Source of the DNA: Sungkyunkwania multivorans | GTDB taxonomy: Bacteria > Bacteroidota > Bacteroidia > Flavobacteriales > Flavobacteriaceae | Direction of reading: 5' to 3' | NCBI RefSeq assembly: GCF_042675645.1 | Contig: NZ_JBHTJH010000004.1 | Coordinates: forward strand, 1,246,687 to 1,310,686 | Length of the DNA: 64,000 bases | Shown here: positions 26,903 through 35,632 of the stretch, piece by piece | How the letters are laid out: the number at the start of each line of letters is the position of its first letter | Numbering within the stretch: position 1 is the first letter of the stretch | Made by a program: the position numbers and the translations under genes | Notes under the pieces: generated by a model | The model's database searches: none | Told to the model about the DNA's origin: nothing | Seen by the model: only the letters and a program-made list of their open reading frames with translations

Positions 26903-27811
26903 TTAAAAGTGGAATGAATGGAATTTAAAATCACCATTTGTGGTGATTTCCAAGGCTGGTGCAGGGACCTTTATGAAGTTGATCGTCTTAAACAAAGATC
27001 GTAGGAATTTCGACCTGGTTTCTATCTTTGTCAAGTCGATATCCAAACTTAGATAAAACTGTCGATATGGATCTGAACTTCCTGGAAATAAGCGCCGTTG
27101 GTCTTCTATGGTTCCTGCGAGCATTCCTTCGCCACCATAACCGAAGGCAACATTGAGCCACCTGGGAAATCTGCTCTCCTCTTTTAAAAAAGAATGAACA
27201 TTTGCACTAAGCCAATAAGTTTGTCCGTTATAGTCTTTCAACACCTCTTGAAGGTAGTTCTCCCCTAGCTTATTAGGTCGTAGCGCCGCATATTCGCTAC
27301 GCGAAAAAGAAAACTTAAGACGAATCCGCTGTTCATTCCAAAGCAATTCCTGTCCGATATAGAGTCCGGTGCCGAGGCCATTCGCTGCTACATCGCCCAA
27401 AGACGCTCCCCACTCTGCAGAAAATCCGTCCATCACCTCCACAGCCGTTAAAAAGGCAAAGCCCAGGGTGCCGCCATACAGCAGCTGATCGCTCTTTGAG
27501 ACCCCCGCCCAACGCAGGGTGTTGGCACCAACCTCCCCAACATAATAGGCGGTAAAAATATGGCCCGCCTTATCCATTTGTAACCACTCGTCATTATCAT
27601 TGATGAATTGAAATGAAGAACGTGGGAAATCGGCATACCACAAACGGTCTAGACCAACCAAAGCAGCTGTTGCCAACGAAGCTTCCGAGATCGCTACAAA
27701 GTTCCTTCTGGGCTTATGCAAACTATCCGCCGCCTTGAAAAATGGAGGTGGGGTCAACTGAGCGAATGTGGATGCACTACAAAGCAGTATTAGCCATGTC
27801 CAGTTACGCAT
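26903..27811 (-). CDS. DUF2279 exported protein (YfiM-like)
   Basis: A protein of about 302 residues. The ATG at 27811, just after the mltG stop (27813), begins a signal peptide (MRNWTWLILLCSASTFA). The DUF2279 core is visible as DEWLQMDKAGHIFTAYYVGE and the glycine-rich GASLGDVAANGLGTGLYIGQ. It contains several hydrophobic stretches that may be outer- or inner-membrane segments. It is probably co-transcribed with mltG, GNAT and dapF. The family function is not established. Confidence 0.78.
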   Translation of the reverse strand: MRNWTWLILLCSASTFAQLTPPPFFKAADSLHKPRRNFVAISEASLATAALVGLDRLWYADFPRSSFQFINDNDEWLQMDKAGHIFTAYYVGEVGANTLRWAGVSKSDQLLYGGTLGFAFLTAVEVMDGFSAEWGASLGDVAANGLGTGLYIGQELLWNEQRIRLKFSFSRSEYAALRPNKLGENYLQEVLKDYNGQTYWLSANVHSFLKEESRFPRWLNVAFGYGGEGMLAGTIEDQRRLFPGSSDPYRQFYLSLDIDLTKIETRSKFLRSLFKTINFIKVPAPALEITTNGDFKFHSFHF

Positions 27812-27812
27812 C

Positions 27813-28856
27813 CTATCTAAAGATCCTTTGCTTGTCGATCCAGCGTTTGTATTCAATACGATTCCTGTTGTGTTGCGCTAAGGTCTTCGCAAATTTGTGA
27901 TATCCAAAATTCGTTACATCCGCCACGAAATAGAGATAATCATGCTTTTCTGCATCAAGCACAGCTTCTATAGCGGAGATATCTGGCATGGTGATCGGGC
28001 CTGGTGGTACACCCGCGTATTTATAGGTATTATAAGGGGAATCTAACTCTAGGTCTTTGTACAGTACTCGCTTTACGACGGTATCGAAGTTTCCAGTGTG
28101 TTTCTTTAAGGCATAGATCACAGTAGGGTCTGCTTGCAGGCGGATGCCCTTTTTGATTCTATTGAGATAGACCCCTGCAACCCTTGGTCGCTCATCAGCC
28201 TTCACCGTCTCTTTCTGAACTACTGCCGCCAAGGAAATGATCTCCTCTTCTGTAAGGCCATAGGAAGAAGCTTTCGCTTTCCGACTATCATTCCAAAAAC
28301 GTTGGTACTCTTCCAACATCCTGTCTCTAAACCCTTCCGCCGAAATATTCCAAAACACTTCATAGCTATTGGGCAAATACATCGCAAGTGCATTATCCTT
28401 GGTAAAGCCATTTTTCTTGAGAAACGTACTATCACTAAAGGCCCTCATCAAGGAAACACTATCAGCTTCTATTTGCTGCGCGATCCTTCCTGCAAGACCG
28501 TTGAGGCGCTCTTGATTGTTGAAGGATATCCGTATCGGAACGTTATTTACTCGTAATGTATTCACTATATCATTGTTGGTCATTCCTTTCTTTATGATAT
28601 AGTGTCCCGCCTTTACATTGCTGGCATATCCTTTCTTCTCCGCTGTGGTGACAAAATCGTCCGCATTTTTCAACAAAGGAGCAAGTATTTCCCGAACATC
28701 GCCTATACCGGCACCTGTAGGTATATAAATATTAGCCTTCTCATTGTTGAAAGCTGTGTTTGGAGAAAAGAAGACATCATAAAAATGATACACAAACCAA
28801 CCACCCGCGAGACAGCCGGCCAATACGATGATGGTTAAAATTCTTTTGATATACAT
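27813..28856 (-). CDS. mltG: Endolytic peptidoglycan transglycosylase MltG
   Basis: A 347-residue inner-membrane enzyme that cleaves nascent glycan strands. The ATG at 28856 is chosen because it places the single membrane helix (MYIKRILTIIVLAGCLAGG) at the N-terminus. The longer frame upstream overlaps the GNAT gene end and is not needed. A LysM-like segment is followed by the YceG domain, with the catalytic Glu in EEEIISLAAVVQKET and the later NRIKKGIRLQADPTVIYAL and SPYNTYKYAGVPPGPI motifs. It lies in a tight minus-strand run with dapF and GNAT. Confidence 0.93.
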   Translation of the reverse strand: MYIKRILTIIVLAGCLAGGWFVYHFYDVFFSPNTAFNNEKANIYIPTGAGIGDVREILAPLLKNADDFVTTAEKKGYASNVKAGHYIIKKGMTNNDIVNTLRVNNVPIRISFNNQERLNGLAGRIAQQIEADSVSLMRAFSDSTFLKKNGFTKDNALAMYLPNSYEVFWNISAEGFRDRMLEEYQRFWNDSRKAKASSYGLTEEEIISLAAVVQKETVKADERPRVAGVYLNRIKKGIRLQADPTVIYALKKHTGNFDTVVKRVLYKDLELDSPYNTYKYAGVPPGPITMPDISAIEAVLDAEKHDYLYFVADVTNFGYHKFAKTLAQHNRNRIEYKRWIDKQRIFR

Positions 28857-28870
28857 AAGATTTAAGTAGG

Positions 28871-29389
28871 TTATTTTATTTTTTGAAAGAGCAATTGGTC
28901 CTTGAAACTTCCGTTTTGATACAGCCAATCGCGTCTCACACCAGCCTGCTCAAAGCCCAAGGAAGTAAATAATTTGATACTGGCCAAATTATCTTCGGCA
29001 ATATTGGCGTACAGCTGATGTAGGTCGAAATTGGAAAAAGCGTAATCACAGAGTAGCCGGAGTGCCTCGGCCCCATAACCCTTTTGGCGTTCCTTGGCTT
29101 CAGCAATGATGATAGCGACCCCCGCCCTTTTATGGATGGCATCAAAATCGAAAAGATCGATAAATCCCAGTTGCTCATCACCTTTACAAATGGTCAACCG
29201 TAATTGTTTAGCTTCATAGATGCTTCGATGCGCATTCTCTAAATATTGCTTCAAAACGAATTTGGAATAGGGCGTTCTGGTATCTCCCAGCTCCCAGATA
29301 CTTTCGTCATTTTCCAGGCGATATAAAAAATCTAAGTCTGTAGGCTCCAAAGCCCTCAAATAGACCTGTGTGCCGATCAAAGTTCCCAT
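28871..29389 (-). CDS. GNAT acetyltransferase, RimJ/RimL-like
   Basis: A 172-residue acetyl-CoA-dependent N-acetyltransferase. Features are the N-terminal LRALEPTDLDFLYRLEND, the acetyl-CoA-binding KERQKGYGAEALRLL loop (motif A, about 107-121), and the C-terminal NIAEDNLASIKLFTSLGFEQ. It resembles ribosomal-protein acetyltransferases or SpeG, but the substrate is not decidable. The start codon overlaps the end of dapF by 13 bp, so translation is probably coupled. Confidence 0.88.
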   Translation of the reverse strand: MGTLIGTQVYLRALEPTDLDFLYRLENDESIWELGDTRTPYSKFVLKQYLENAHRSIYEAKQLRLTICKGDEQLGFIDLFDFDAIHKRAGVAIIIAEAKERQKGYGAEALRLLCDYAFSNFDLHQLYANIAEDNLASIKLFTSLGFEQAGVRRDWLYQNGSFKDQLLFQKIK

Positions 29390-30162
29390 GATAATGTGCC
29401 TTTAAATACCTGTTTTGCCGGTCCTTTTAAAAATATATTCTTGTACCCGAGACCATTTTTTTCAAAAGAGACCCTTAATCTACCGCCTTGGGTCTCTAGA
29501 TTGACTTCGTTCTTGGTCGTCTTCCCCAAATGATGCATGGCCAAGGCAACAGCAGTGACCCCAGTCCCGCATGATAAGGTCTCTGCCTCGACGCCGCGTT
29601 CATACGTTCGTACGGCAAAGGCATCATCCGAAAGCTGTTTTACAAAATTTACATTACTTCCATCTTCATGATAAGGCGCTCCGTATCGTATGGCAGCACC
29701 AACCGCTTGAATGTCCAGGGTCTGTAATGCTTCCTCCATCTGCACATGGTGTGGCGACCCGGTATCGAGGAATACATATGTGCGGTGTTCCTCGATAGTA
29801 GGTACATCGATCATTTGCAAAAGCACCTCTTCACCTTCAATTTTTGCAAAATGTACGCCGTCGGTCGCGATAAAAGTAGCCTCATGCTCTATCACTCCCA
29901 AAAAGTTGGCAAATGCCACCAAACATCGTCCACCATTACCACACATACTACTTTCATTACCATCGGCATTATAATAGACCATCTTAAAATCTGTCATATT
30001 ATCATTCTGAAGAAGTATCAATCCGTCAGCACCAATGCCAAATCGTCTGTCACAGAGTCTGGCTATCAATTTGGTATCGTTTTTGGAAAAGGTTTCTTCG
30101 CGATCATCGATAAGAACAAAATCGTTGCCTGTACCTTGATATTTATAAAATAAAAGCTGCAT
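29377..30162 (-). CDS. dapF: Diaminopimelate epimerase
   Basis: Interconverts LL- and meso-diaminopimelate for lysine and peptidoglycan synthesis. The 261-residue protein has both catalytic cysteines in the family motifs MCGNGGRCL and LSCGTGVTAVAL, and the N-terminal YQGTGNDFVLID. A -7-like box TACCTTTG on the minus strand (plus 30186-30193) lies about 25 bp before the start. It leads a minus-strand unit with GNAT, mltG and DUF2279, all relevant to the cell wall except GNAT. Confidence 0.96.
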   Translation of the reverse strand: MQLLFYKYQGTGNDFVLIDDREETFSKNDTKLIARLCDRRFGIGADGLILLQNDNMTDFKMVYYNADGNESSMCGNGGRCLVAFANFLGVIEHEATFIATDGVHFAKIEGEEVLLQMIDVPTIEEHRTYVFLDTGSPHHVQMEEALQTLDIQAVGAAIRYGAPYHEDGSNVNFVKQLSDDAFAVRTYERGVEAETLSCGTGVTAVALAMHHLGKTTKNEVNLETQGGRLRVSFEKNGLGYKNIFLKGPAKQVFKGTLSWEL

Positions 30163-30299
30163 TACAGTTAAGAAAACGTGAAAAGCAAAGGTACAAATAT
30201 TTTTAGCGTATCGCCGCTGTTAAAAACTGGTTAAAGTTGATCACAGCGAATAATAAAGAACCTAATTTAGTGTTGAACAAGTATGTTAAAAAACCTGAA

Positions 30300-31715
30300 A
30301 TGACTATGAAGAAAATTGCTAGTTTACTTTTTGTTTCCATCTTAGGAGGTGCTTTGACGTTAGGCGCCTATAAGGTATTTATTGAAAAACCTCAAACCGT
30401 TGTACAGTCTGAGGACCTGCAACCAACCATGATCCCCACCAACTATCCCATAAGCACCAACGCTCCCATCAATGGAGTTTCTGATCTTGATTTTACCGCA
30501 GCTGCAGAGAAGACGGTCAATGCTGTTGTACACGTCAAAAATACAAAGATCACTTCGGGATCGAATAGTATCTTCGATCTGTTCTACGGGAATTCTGGGA
30601 GAGGGAGAACGCAGATAGGAACGGGATCTGGGGTCATCATCTCGCAAGATGGATATATTGTTACAAACAATCATGTGATCGATGGCTCTACAGAAATTCA
30701 AGTGAAATTGAATAACAACAAGGTCTATGATGCCAAATTGGTAGGTGCTGACCCAAATACGGATATTGCCTTGTTGAAAATCGAAGCCGAAGACCCACTT
30801 ACCTATATCGCTTTTGGAGATTCGGATACCACAAAGATCGGTGAATGGGTCTTGGCTGTAGGAAATCCGTTCAATTTGACTTCTACGGTCACTGCTGGCA
30901 TCATCAGTGCCAAGGCTAGAGACTTGAACGAGGCAGATGGGAAAAATCAAGCCTTTATTCAAACCGATGCGGCGGTCAATCCTGGAAACAGCGGCGGCGC
31001 CCTTGTAAATACTCGTGGTGAGCTTGTAGGTATCAATACCGCCATCACCTCTCAAACCGGTTCGTATGTGGGCTATTCTTTTGCCGTGCCCAGTAATATT
31101 GCCAAGAAGGTCGTTGAGGATATTTTAGAATTTGGTAACGTACAGAAAGGGCTTTTAGGAATCTATCAGGCTAACCTGTATTCGGAATTCGCTGAACAAA
31201 ATGGGCTGCGAGAAATAGAAGGAGTCTATATTGGCGGTATCGTCGAAGACTCTGGTGCAGAAGATGCAGGCCTTAAAGAAGGGGACGTGATCAAAAGATT
31301 GGACAACCTAAAGATCAAGAAATTCTCGGATTTGGCAGGCTATATCGAGGCCAAGCGTCCAAATGATGTCGTGGAAGTGACGTTTGAACGAAACGGGAAA
31401 ACGCTGACGCGCGAGGTGACGCTTAAGAAGAATCAACGAATGACCATTCAGGAATTAGGGCTTGAGGTCAAAAATCCAAGCACCAAAGAACGTAAGGTCT
31501 TTAAGAAACAAAAAGGTGTCATCATCACAAGATCGGTGAGCCCGTACATGAGCAACTATGATCTTGAAGGCAAATTGTTGGTCGAGATCAATGGTGAAGA
31601 AGTTATCACCATTGAAGATGTAAGAGCCATTTTACAAAATGCAGACCCTCGTGAGAATACAGTCGTAGTGATCATCGACGAAAACGGTGAGCGAGAGCGG
31701 CTTATTTTTAGATAA
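30300..31715 (+). CDS. HtrA/DegP-type periplasmic serine protease
   Basis: A 471-residue periplasmic protease-chaperone. ATG at 30300 (or 30306) opens a signal/anchor helix (MKKIASLLFVSILGGAL). The protease domain has the triad His in VTNNHVIDG, Asp in NTDIALLKIE and Ser in NPGNSGGALVN. Two PDZ domains follow (about 285-375 and 390-471). It is divergent from dapF. It likely handles misfolded envelope proteins. A strong hairpin terminator follows before gap. Confidence 0.93.
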   Translation: MTMKKIASLLFVSILGGALTLGAYKVFIEKPQTVVQSEDLQPTMIPTNYPISTNAPINGVSDLDFTAAAEKTVNAVVHVKNTKITSGSNSIFDLFYGNSGRGRTQIGTGSGVIISQDGYIVTNNHVIDGSTEIQVKLNNNKVYDAKLVGADPNTDIALLKIEAEDPLTYIAFGDSDTTKIGEWVLAVGNPFNLTSTVTAGIISAKARDLNEADGKNQAFIQTDAAVNPGNSGGALVNTRGELVGINTAITSQTGSYVGYSFAVPSNIAKKVVEDILEFGNVQKGLLGIYQANLYSEFAEQNGLREIEGVYIGGIVEDSGAEDAGLKEGDVIKRLDNLKIKKFSDLAGYIEAKRPNDVVEVTFERNGKTLTREVTLKKNQRMTIQELGLEVKNPSTKERKVFKKQKGVIITRSVSPYMSNYDLEGKLLVEINGEEVITIEDVRAILQNADPRENTVVVIIDENGERERLIFR

Positions 31716-31734
31716 TTCACAAAAAAAATATAGT

Positions 31735-31768
31735 AAAGACCTCTGAAATTCAGGGGTCTTTATTTTTT
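31735..31768 (+). terminator. Terminator after the HtrA gene
   Basis: AAAGACCTCTGA (31735-31746) pairs with TCAGGGGTCTTT (31750-31761, one G-U), followed by ATTTTTTT. Confidence 0.85.
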
Positions 31769-31801
31769 TACCTTTTTCTTTACGAAAACGTTTGAAATTA
31801 A

Positions 31802-31809
31802 TACTTTTG
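31802..31809 (+). promoter_or_regulatory. -7 box of gap (TACTTTTG)
   Basis: A TAnnTTTG match 47 bp before the gap ATG at 31857. Confidence 0.45.
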
Positions 31810-31856
31810 CGCCAAATTTTTAATCCTCGTATTAATGAGGAAAAGAAACAAAAGCA

Positions 31857-33305
31857 ATGAGCAACACAAAAACCTACGAGAAAGAACTCGCTTTTCAGGC
31901 AGATCGCCGAAGAGCTACGGTAGAATTCATTAAAGTGGTCAGCGATCTTTGGTATGATAAGTCCATCGAATTGGTCCTCTTTAGAAATCAACTGATCGAC
32001 CGCAATGTAAGCGAGATCCTTAACCTGCATGAATATGCCGGTGCATTCGTGCAAAAGCCCATCTCGATCTTCGACAGTGTAGAGATAGCCCAAGCAATCA
32101 ATTTGCTCAACTTCCCTCCTGCCAAGTTGGACATTGGAAAACTTACTTACGAATATCATCTCGAAGAAAACAAATACAACAATGCCACCTCTTTTGTTGC
32201 AGACAAGCTAAGGGATGCCCAAAACTCGGATGAGATCACTCCAAAGGATGTTGTTTTATATGGCTTTGGACGCATTGGACGCTTGCTGGCAAGAGAATTG
32301 ATGACACGCACCGGGACTGGAAGTCAGCTAAGGCTGAGAGCGATCGTAACCCGTGGGAAGGTGGATGCCTCTGTATTGGAAAAGCGTGCTTCCTTACTTA
32401 GAAACGATTCAGTACATGGAGATTTTAACGGGACGGTGACCATAGACGAGGTCAATAGCGCACTTCTGATCAATGGAACGACGGTCCATGTGATCGCTGC
32501 CGATACCCCTGAAGAGATCGACTATACCGAGTACAACATCAACGACGCCCTGATCATCGACAATACTGGGGCGTTTAGAGATGAAGAAGCGTTGAGTAGG
32601 CATCTAAAAGCGAAGGGTGCAGACAAAGTATTGCTAACAGCACCAGGAAAAGGAGTTCCCAACATCGTGCATGGTGTCAATCATAACAATTATGATCCGG
32701 ACACTATAGACATATTCTCTGCTGCTTCTTGTACAACCAACGCCATTACGCCCGTTCTTAAGGCTGTCGAAGATAGTCTTGGGATCGTACACGGACATCT
32801 AGAGACCATCCATGCCTACACCAACGACCAGAACCTGGTTGATAATATGCATAAAAAATATCGAAGAGGAAGGGCTGCTGCGCTCAATATGGTGATCACC
32901 GAGACCGGAGCAGGAAAAGCCGTAAGCAAAGCACTTCCGTCACTTGAAGGAAAACTTACCTCCAATGCGATTCGCGTACCTGTGCCTAATGGCTCTTTGG
33001 CCATTCTGAAATTAGAAGTGGAGAAAGCCACATCCGTGGATGGCTTCAACACCATCATGAAAAAATATGCGCTTGAAGGCAATCTGGTAGAACAGATCAA
33101 ATATGAGATCAGCGACGAACTGGTATCTTCAGACATTGTTGGCTCACCCGCACCCTCTATTTACGATAGTAAAGCCACCATTGTTAGAGAGGACGGAAAG
33201 GGATTGGTACTTTATATTTGGTACGACAATGAATACGGCTATAGCCATCAGGTGATCAGGTTGGCAAAATATATTTCTAAAGTGAGAAGATACACGTACT
33301 ACTAA
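31857..33305 (+). CDS. gap: Glyceraldehyde-3-phosphate dehydrogenase, long form
   Basis: A 482-residue NAD(P)-dependent enzyme of glycolysis/gluconeogenesis. About 125 extra helical residues precede the usual fold. The Rossmann motif YGFGRIGRLLAREL then begins near residue 130, the catalytic Cys is in SAASCTTNAITP, and the WYDNEYGYSHQ terminus is typical. The extended form is common in Bacteroidota alongside a standard 330-residue enzyme and may work in gluconeogenesis, which is an inference. It has its own promoter box and terminator, so it is a single-gene unit. Confidence 0.94.
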   Translation: MSNTKTYEKELAFQADRRRATVEFIKVVSDLWYDKSIELVLFRNQLIDRNVSEILNLHEYAGAFVQKPISIFDSVEIAQAINLLNFPPAKLDIGKLTYEYHLEENKYNNATSFVADKLRDAQNSDEITPKDVVLYGFGRIGRLLARELMTRTGTGSQLRLRAIVTRGKVDASVLEKRASLLRNDSVHGDFNGTVTIDEVNSALLINGTTVHVIAADTPEEIDYTEYNINDALIIDNTGAFRDEEALSRHLKAKGADKVLLTAPGKGVPNIVHGVNHNNYDPDTIDIFSAASCTTNAITPVLKAVEDSLGIVHGHLETIHAYTNDQNLVDNMHKKYRRGRAAALNMVITETGAGKAVSKALPSLEGKLTSNAIRVPVPNGSLAILKLEVEKATSVDGFNTIMKKYALEGNLVEQIKYEISDELVSSDIVGSPAPSIYDSKATIVREDGKGLVLYIWYDNEYGYSHQVIRLAKYISKVRRYTYY

Positions 33306-33323
33306 AATATTGATTACTAATTA

Positions 33324-33352
33324 TTTAAACCTCGCCTACGGCGGGGTTTAAA
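33324..33352 (+). terminator. Terminator after gap
   Basis: TTTAAACCTCGCC pairs with GGCGGGGTTTAAA (one G-U) around a TAC loop, followed by TTTT. Confidence 0.85.
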
Positions 33353-33432
33353 TTTTCTATTGAATTTCTGACAAAAATTATCTTCATTTGACACAATAAA
33401 TAGATGAAAGTATCGTTAGTTTCCCAAACCCA

Positions 33433-34050
33433 ATGACCATGAAATTGAGAAATACATTTTATTCTTTAGTAGCTTTATTCACAATACAATTTAGCTTTGC
33501 GCAAAGTACTCCAGCCCAAAACCTTTCCTTAGATTCTGGAACCATCGATGATCAATTCGAGTTTGTCATCAAAAAATCCTCAAATTGGCAAGAATTTGAA
33601 GTCATAAAGAAAACTTGGATGGCGCAATTGCGAAGTCATGTGAATGACACCTTAGCAAAAAACAAATTGCAATTTCTAGCTGCCCAAAAAACGATAAGTG
33701 AGCAACAAAGTCAAATCTCATCCTTAAAATCCTCTTTAGAGGATACACAATCCAATCTCTCTTCCGTTACTGCCGAACGTGATAATATATCCTTCTTTGG
33801 TCTTGCCACTTCCAAGGGTGTATACAAGAGTATCATGTGGGGAATTGTTGCCGGGTTGTTCGCGCTATTCTTATTCTTTGTCTTCAAGTTTAAGAATAGT
33901 AACGTCATTACGCAGGAAGCCAAGCAAAACCTCGCAGAGTTGGAAGAAGAATATGAGATCCACCGTCGTACGGCCTTAGAAAGGGAACAAAAAGTAAGAC
34001 GTCAGCTTCAAGATGAGATCAATAAGAATAAGGCGCTTTCTAAAACCTGA
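33433..34050 (+). CDS. Membrane-anchored coiled-coil protein of unknown function
   Basis: A 205-residue protein with a signal peptide (about 1-24, ending FSFAQ), then a coiled coil (about 75-120, heptads with SEQQSQISSLKSSLEDTQ). A membrane helix follows at about 136-155 (MWGIVAGLFALFLFFVFKF), then a second charged coiled coil facing the cytoplasm (about 165-205). In Flavobacteriaceae such proteins are sometimes wrongly labelled tRNA methyltransferase; no methyltransferase motif is present. It is likely a single-gene unit after the gap terminator. Confidence 0.65.
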   Translation: MTMKLRNTFYSLVALFTIQFSFAQSTPAQNLSLDSGTIDDQFEFVIKKSSNWQEFEVIKKTWMAQLRSHVNDTLAKNKLQFLAAQKTISEQQSQISSLKSSLEDTQSNLSSVTAERDNISFFGLATSKGVYKSIMWGIVAGLFALFLFFVFKFKNSNVITQEAKQNLAELEEEYEIHRRTALEREQKVRRQLQDEINKNKALSKT

Positions 34051-34290
34051 TTTTTTTAAATCATATTTTATTTATTATCAGAAGGTTACATTTTATAGTT
34101 GACCTTTTTAGGAAAACTTTGCTCTAAAAGCATAAATTTTTCTTAAATTTAATTACATAATATGTTCTTGGAACATAGACTACCCCCATTATAGAGCATG
34201 GACTTCGAGCCGCCTTCAATCTTTCCGTAGCAACTAATATGACAGTGGCCCGTTATGTCTGCATACATTAACGTTGGTAAAATAGTAGCT

Positions 34291-34524
34291 ATGAAGAACT
34301 ATTACACTTACAGATTTAATGTCGATGGGGAGATCATTACCTATGGCATTACGACCGATCTAAAAACAGAAGAAAAGAATCTACGACTTAAAAATGCCTC
34401 GCTGGTCTTTGCGGAGAACAGTTTTATCCCCTATGAGAATGGCCGAATTGAGCAAATTGGATGTATTACCTCTTTGGCAATGGCCAAAAAATGGCTAAGA
34501 AAGAAATCGCCTATCGCCCCATGA
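34291..34524 (+). CDS. 77-residue hypothetical protein, faintly GIY-YIG-like
   Basis: The ATG at 34291 gives MKNYYTYRFNVDGEIITYGIT and 77 residues in all; the frame is open from 34255 but that start adds nothing useful. The order Tyr-x-Tyr, about 12 residues, YGITTDL resembles the two halves of the GIY-YIG nuclease motif. However, the catalytic Arg position is not convincing and the domain is short. Real coding is supported by composition and isolation, with 240 bp of non-coding DNA upstream. The function is unknown. Confidence 0.5.
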   Translation: MKNYYTYRFNVDGEIITYGITTDLKTEEKNLRLKNASLVFAENSFIPYENGRIEQIGCITSLAMAKKWLRKKSPIAP

Positions 34525-34549
34525 TCCAAAGTGGTTCGTAAACTTTATT

Positions 34550-35632
34550 CTAGGAATCTACCATTTTTACAATGGCCTCATAGATACGCTGACCGACATG
34601 GGTCCCAAAAATGGGTTCGTCAAAATCTTTGTTTCCGGCCCATTCGTTTACTGCTGAAAATATCTCAGTCGCTTTTGGCCTCACGAGTTTTGCGAAATTG
34701 CGATCGACCAACTCTATCCACTCCGTCTCGTCGCGCAAGACCAGTGCATTCTTTTTGCAAAAGAAAGCCTCCTTCTGTAATCCACCGCTATCTGTGATGA
34801 CCAATACACATTTGTTCAGCAATTGTAACATGTCGAAGTATCCGACAGGATCGATGAGCTTTACATTGGTCGCTATCTTTTGATCTTTGAGTCGCTGCGC
34901 TGTTCGGGGGTGCAAGGGCAATATCACCTTGAGCGATTCATGCACTAGATCCAACCCTTTGAACAGTTCTCGCAACCTATTCGGGTCATCCGTATTTTCT
35001 TGCCTATGAATCGTTGCTAGCACAAAGGCGTCATTTTCAAGACCTAATTTGGAGATAATAGCTGACTTCTCTTCAGCCATTTTGCTATAATGAATGACGG
35101 CGTCCTTCATGATGTCGCCGGTGAGCATCACTTCAGACTCAAAATCATCAAATCCTTCGGCTTTCAAATTCTCGATGGCGGTTGTGGTTGGACAACAGAG
35201 CAAATCGGATATTCGGTCTGTGAGAATCCTATTCACCTCCTCAGGCATTCGCATATTGAAAGATCGAAGTCCTGCTTCCACATGTACGACCTTGATGTGT
35301 AGCTTCTTCGCTGCTAGCGCTCCTGCCAAGGTGCTGTTGGTATCGCCATAAACGATCACCATTGCTGGCTTTTCAACTAGCAGCACCTCCTCAATCTTCT
35401 CTAGCATCTGCCCTGTCATCGCTCCGTGACCAAGCTCATTGATGTCCAAATTATACTTTGGTCTTGGGATCTGCATCTCTTCAAAAAAAACAGCACTCAT
35501 GTTGGTATCGAAATGCTGCCCCGTGTGGACGATCACCTCCTCTAGCAGACCCTGCTTTCTGATGATCCTGCTAAGCACCGCAGCTTTTACAAACTGAGGT
35601 CTTGCTCCGATAATCGTAACTATTTTCTTCAT
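34550..35632 (-). CDS. wecB: UDP-N-acetylglucosamine 2-epimerase (non-hydrolysing)
   Basis: Converts UDP-GlcNAc to UDP-ManNAc for surface polysaccharide synthesis. The 360-residue protein begins KIVTIIGARPQFVKAA and has VYGDTNSTLAG, HVEAGLRSFNMRMPEE and the C-terminal SGGLQKEA with the family active-site residues. It overlaps the preceding glycosyltransferase gene by 4 bp (ATGA), so the two are translationally coupled. It is the last gene of a minus-strand envelope cluster. Confidence 0.95.
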   Translation of the reverse strand: MKKIVTIIGARPQFVKAAVLSRIIRKQGLLEEVIVHTGQHFDTNMSAVFFEEMQIPRPKYNLDINELGHGAMTGQMLEKIEEVLLVEKPAMVIVYGDTNSTLAGALAAKKLHIKVVHVEAGLRSFNMRMPEEVNRILTDRISDLLCCPTTTAIENLKAEGFDDFESEVMLTGDIMKDAVIHYSKMAEEKSAIISKLGLENDAFVLATIHRQENTDDPNRLRELFKGLDLVHESLKVILPLHPRTAQRLKDQKIATNVKLIDPVGYFDMLQLLNKCVLVITDSGGLQKEAFFCKKNALVLRDETEWIELVDRNFAKLVRPKATEIFSAVNEWAGNKDFDEPIFGTHVGQRIYEAIVKMVDS

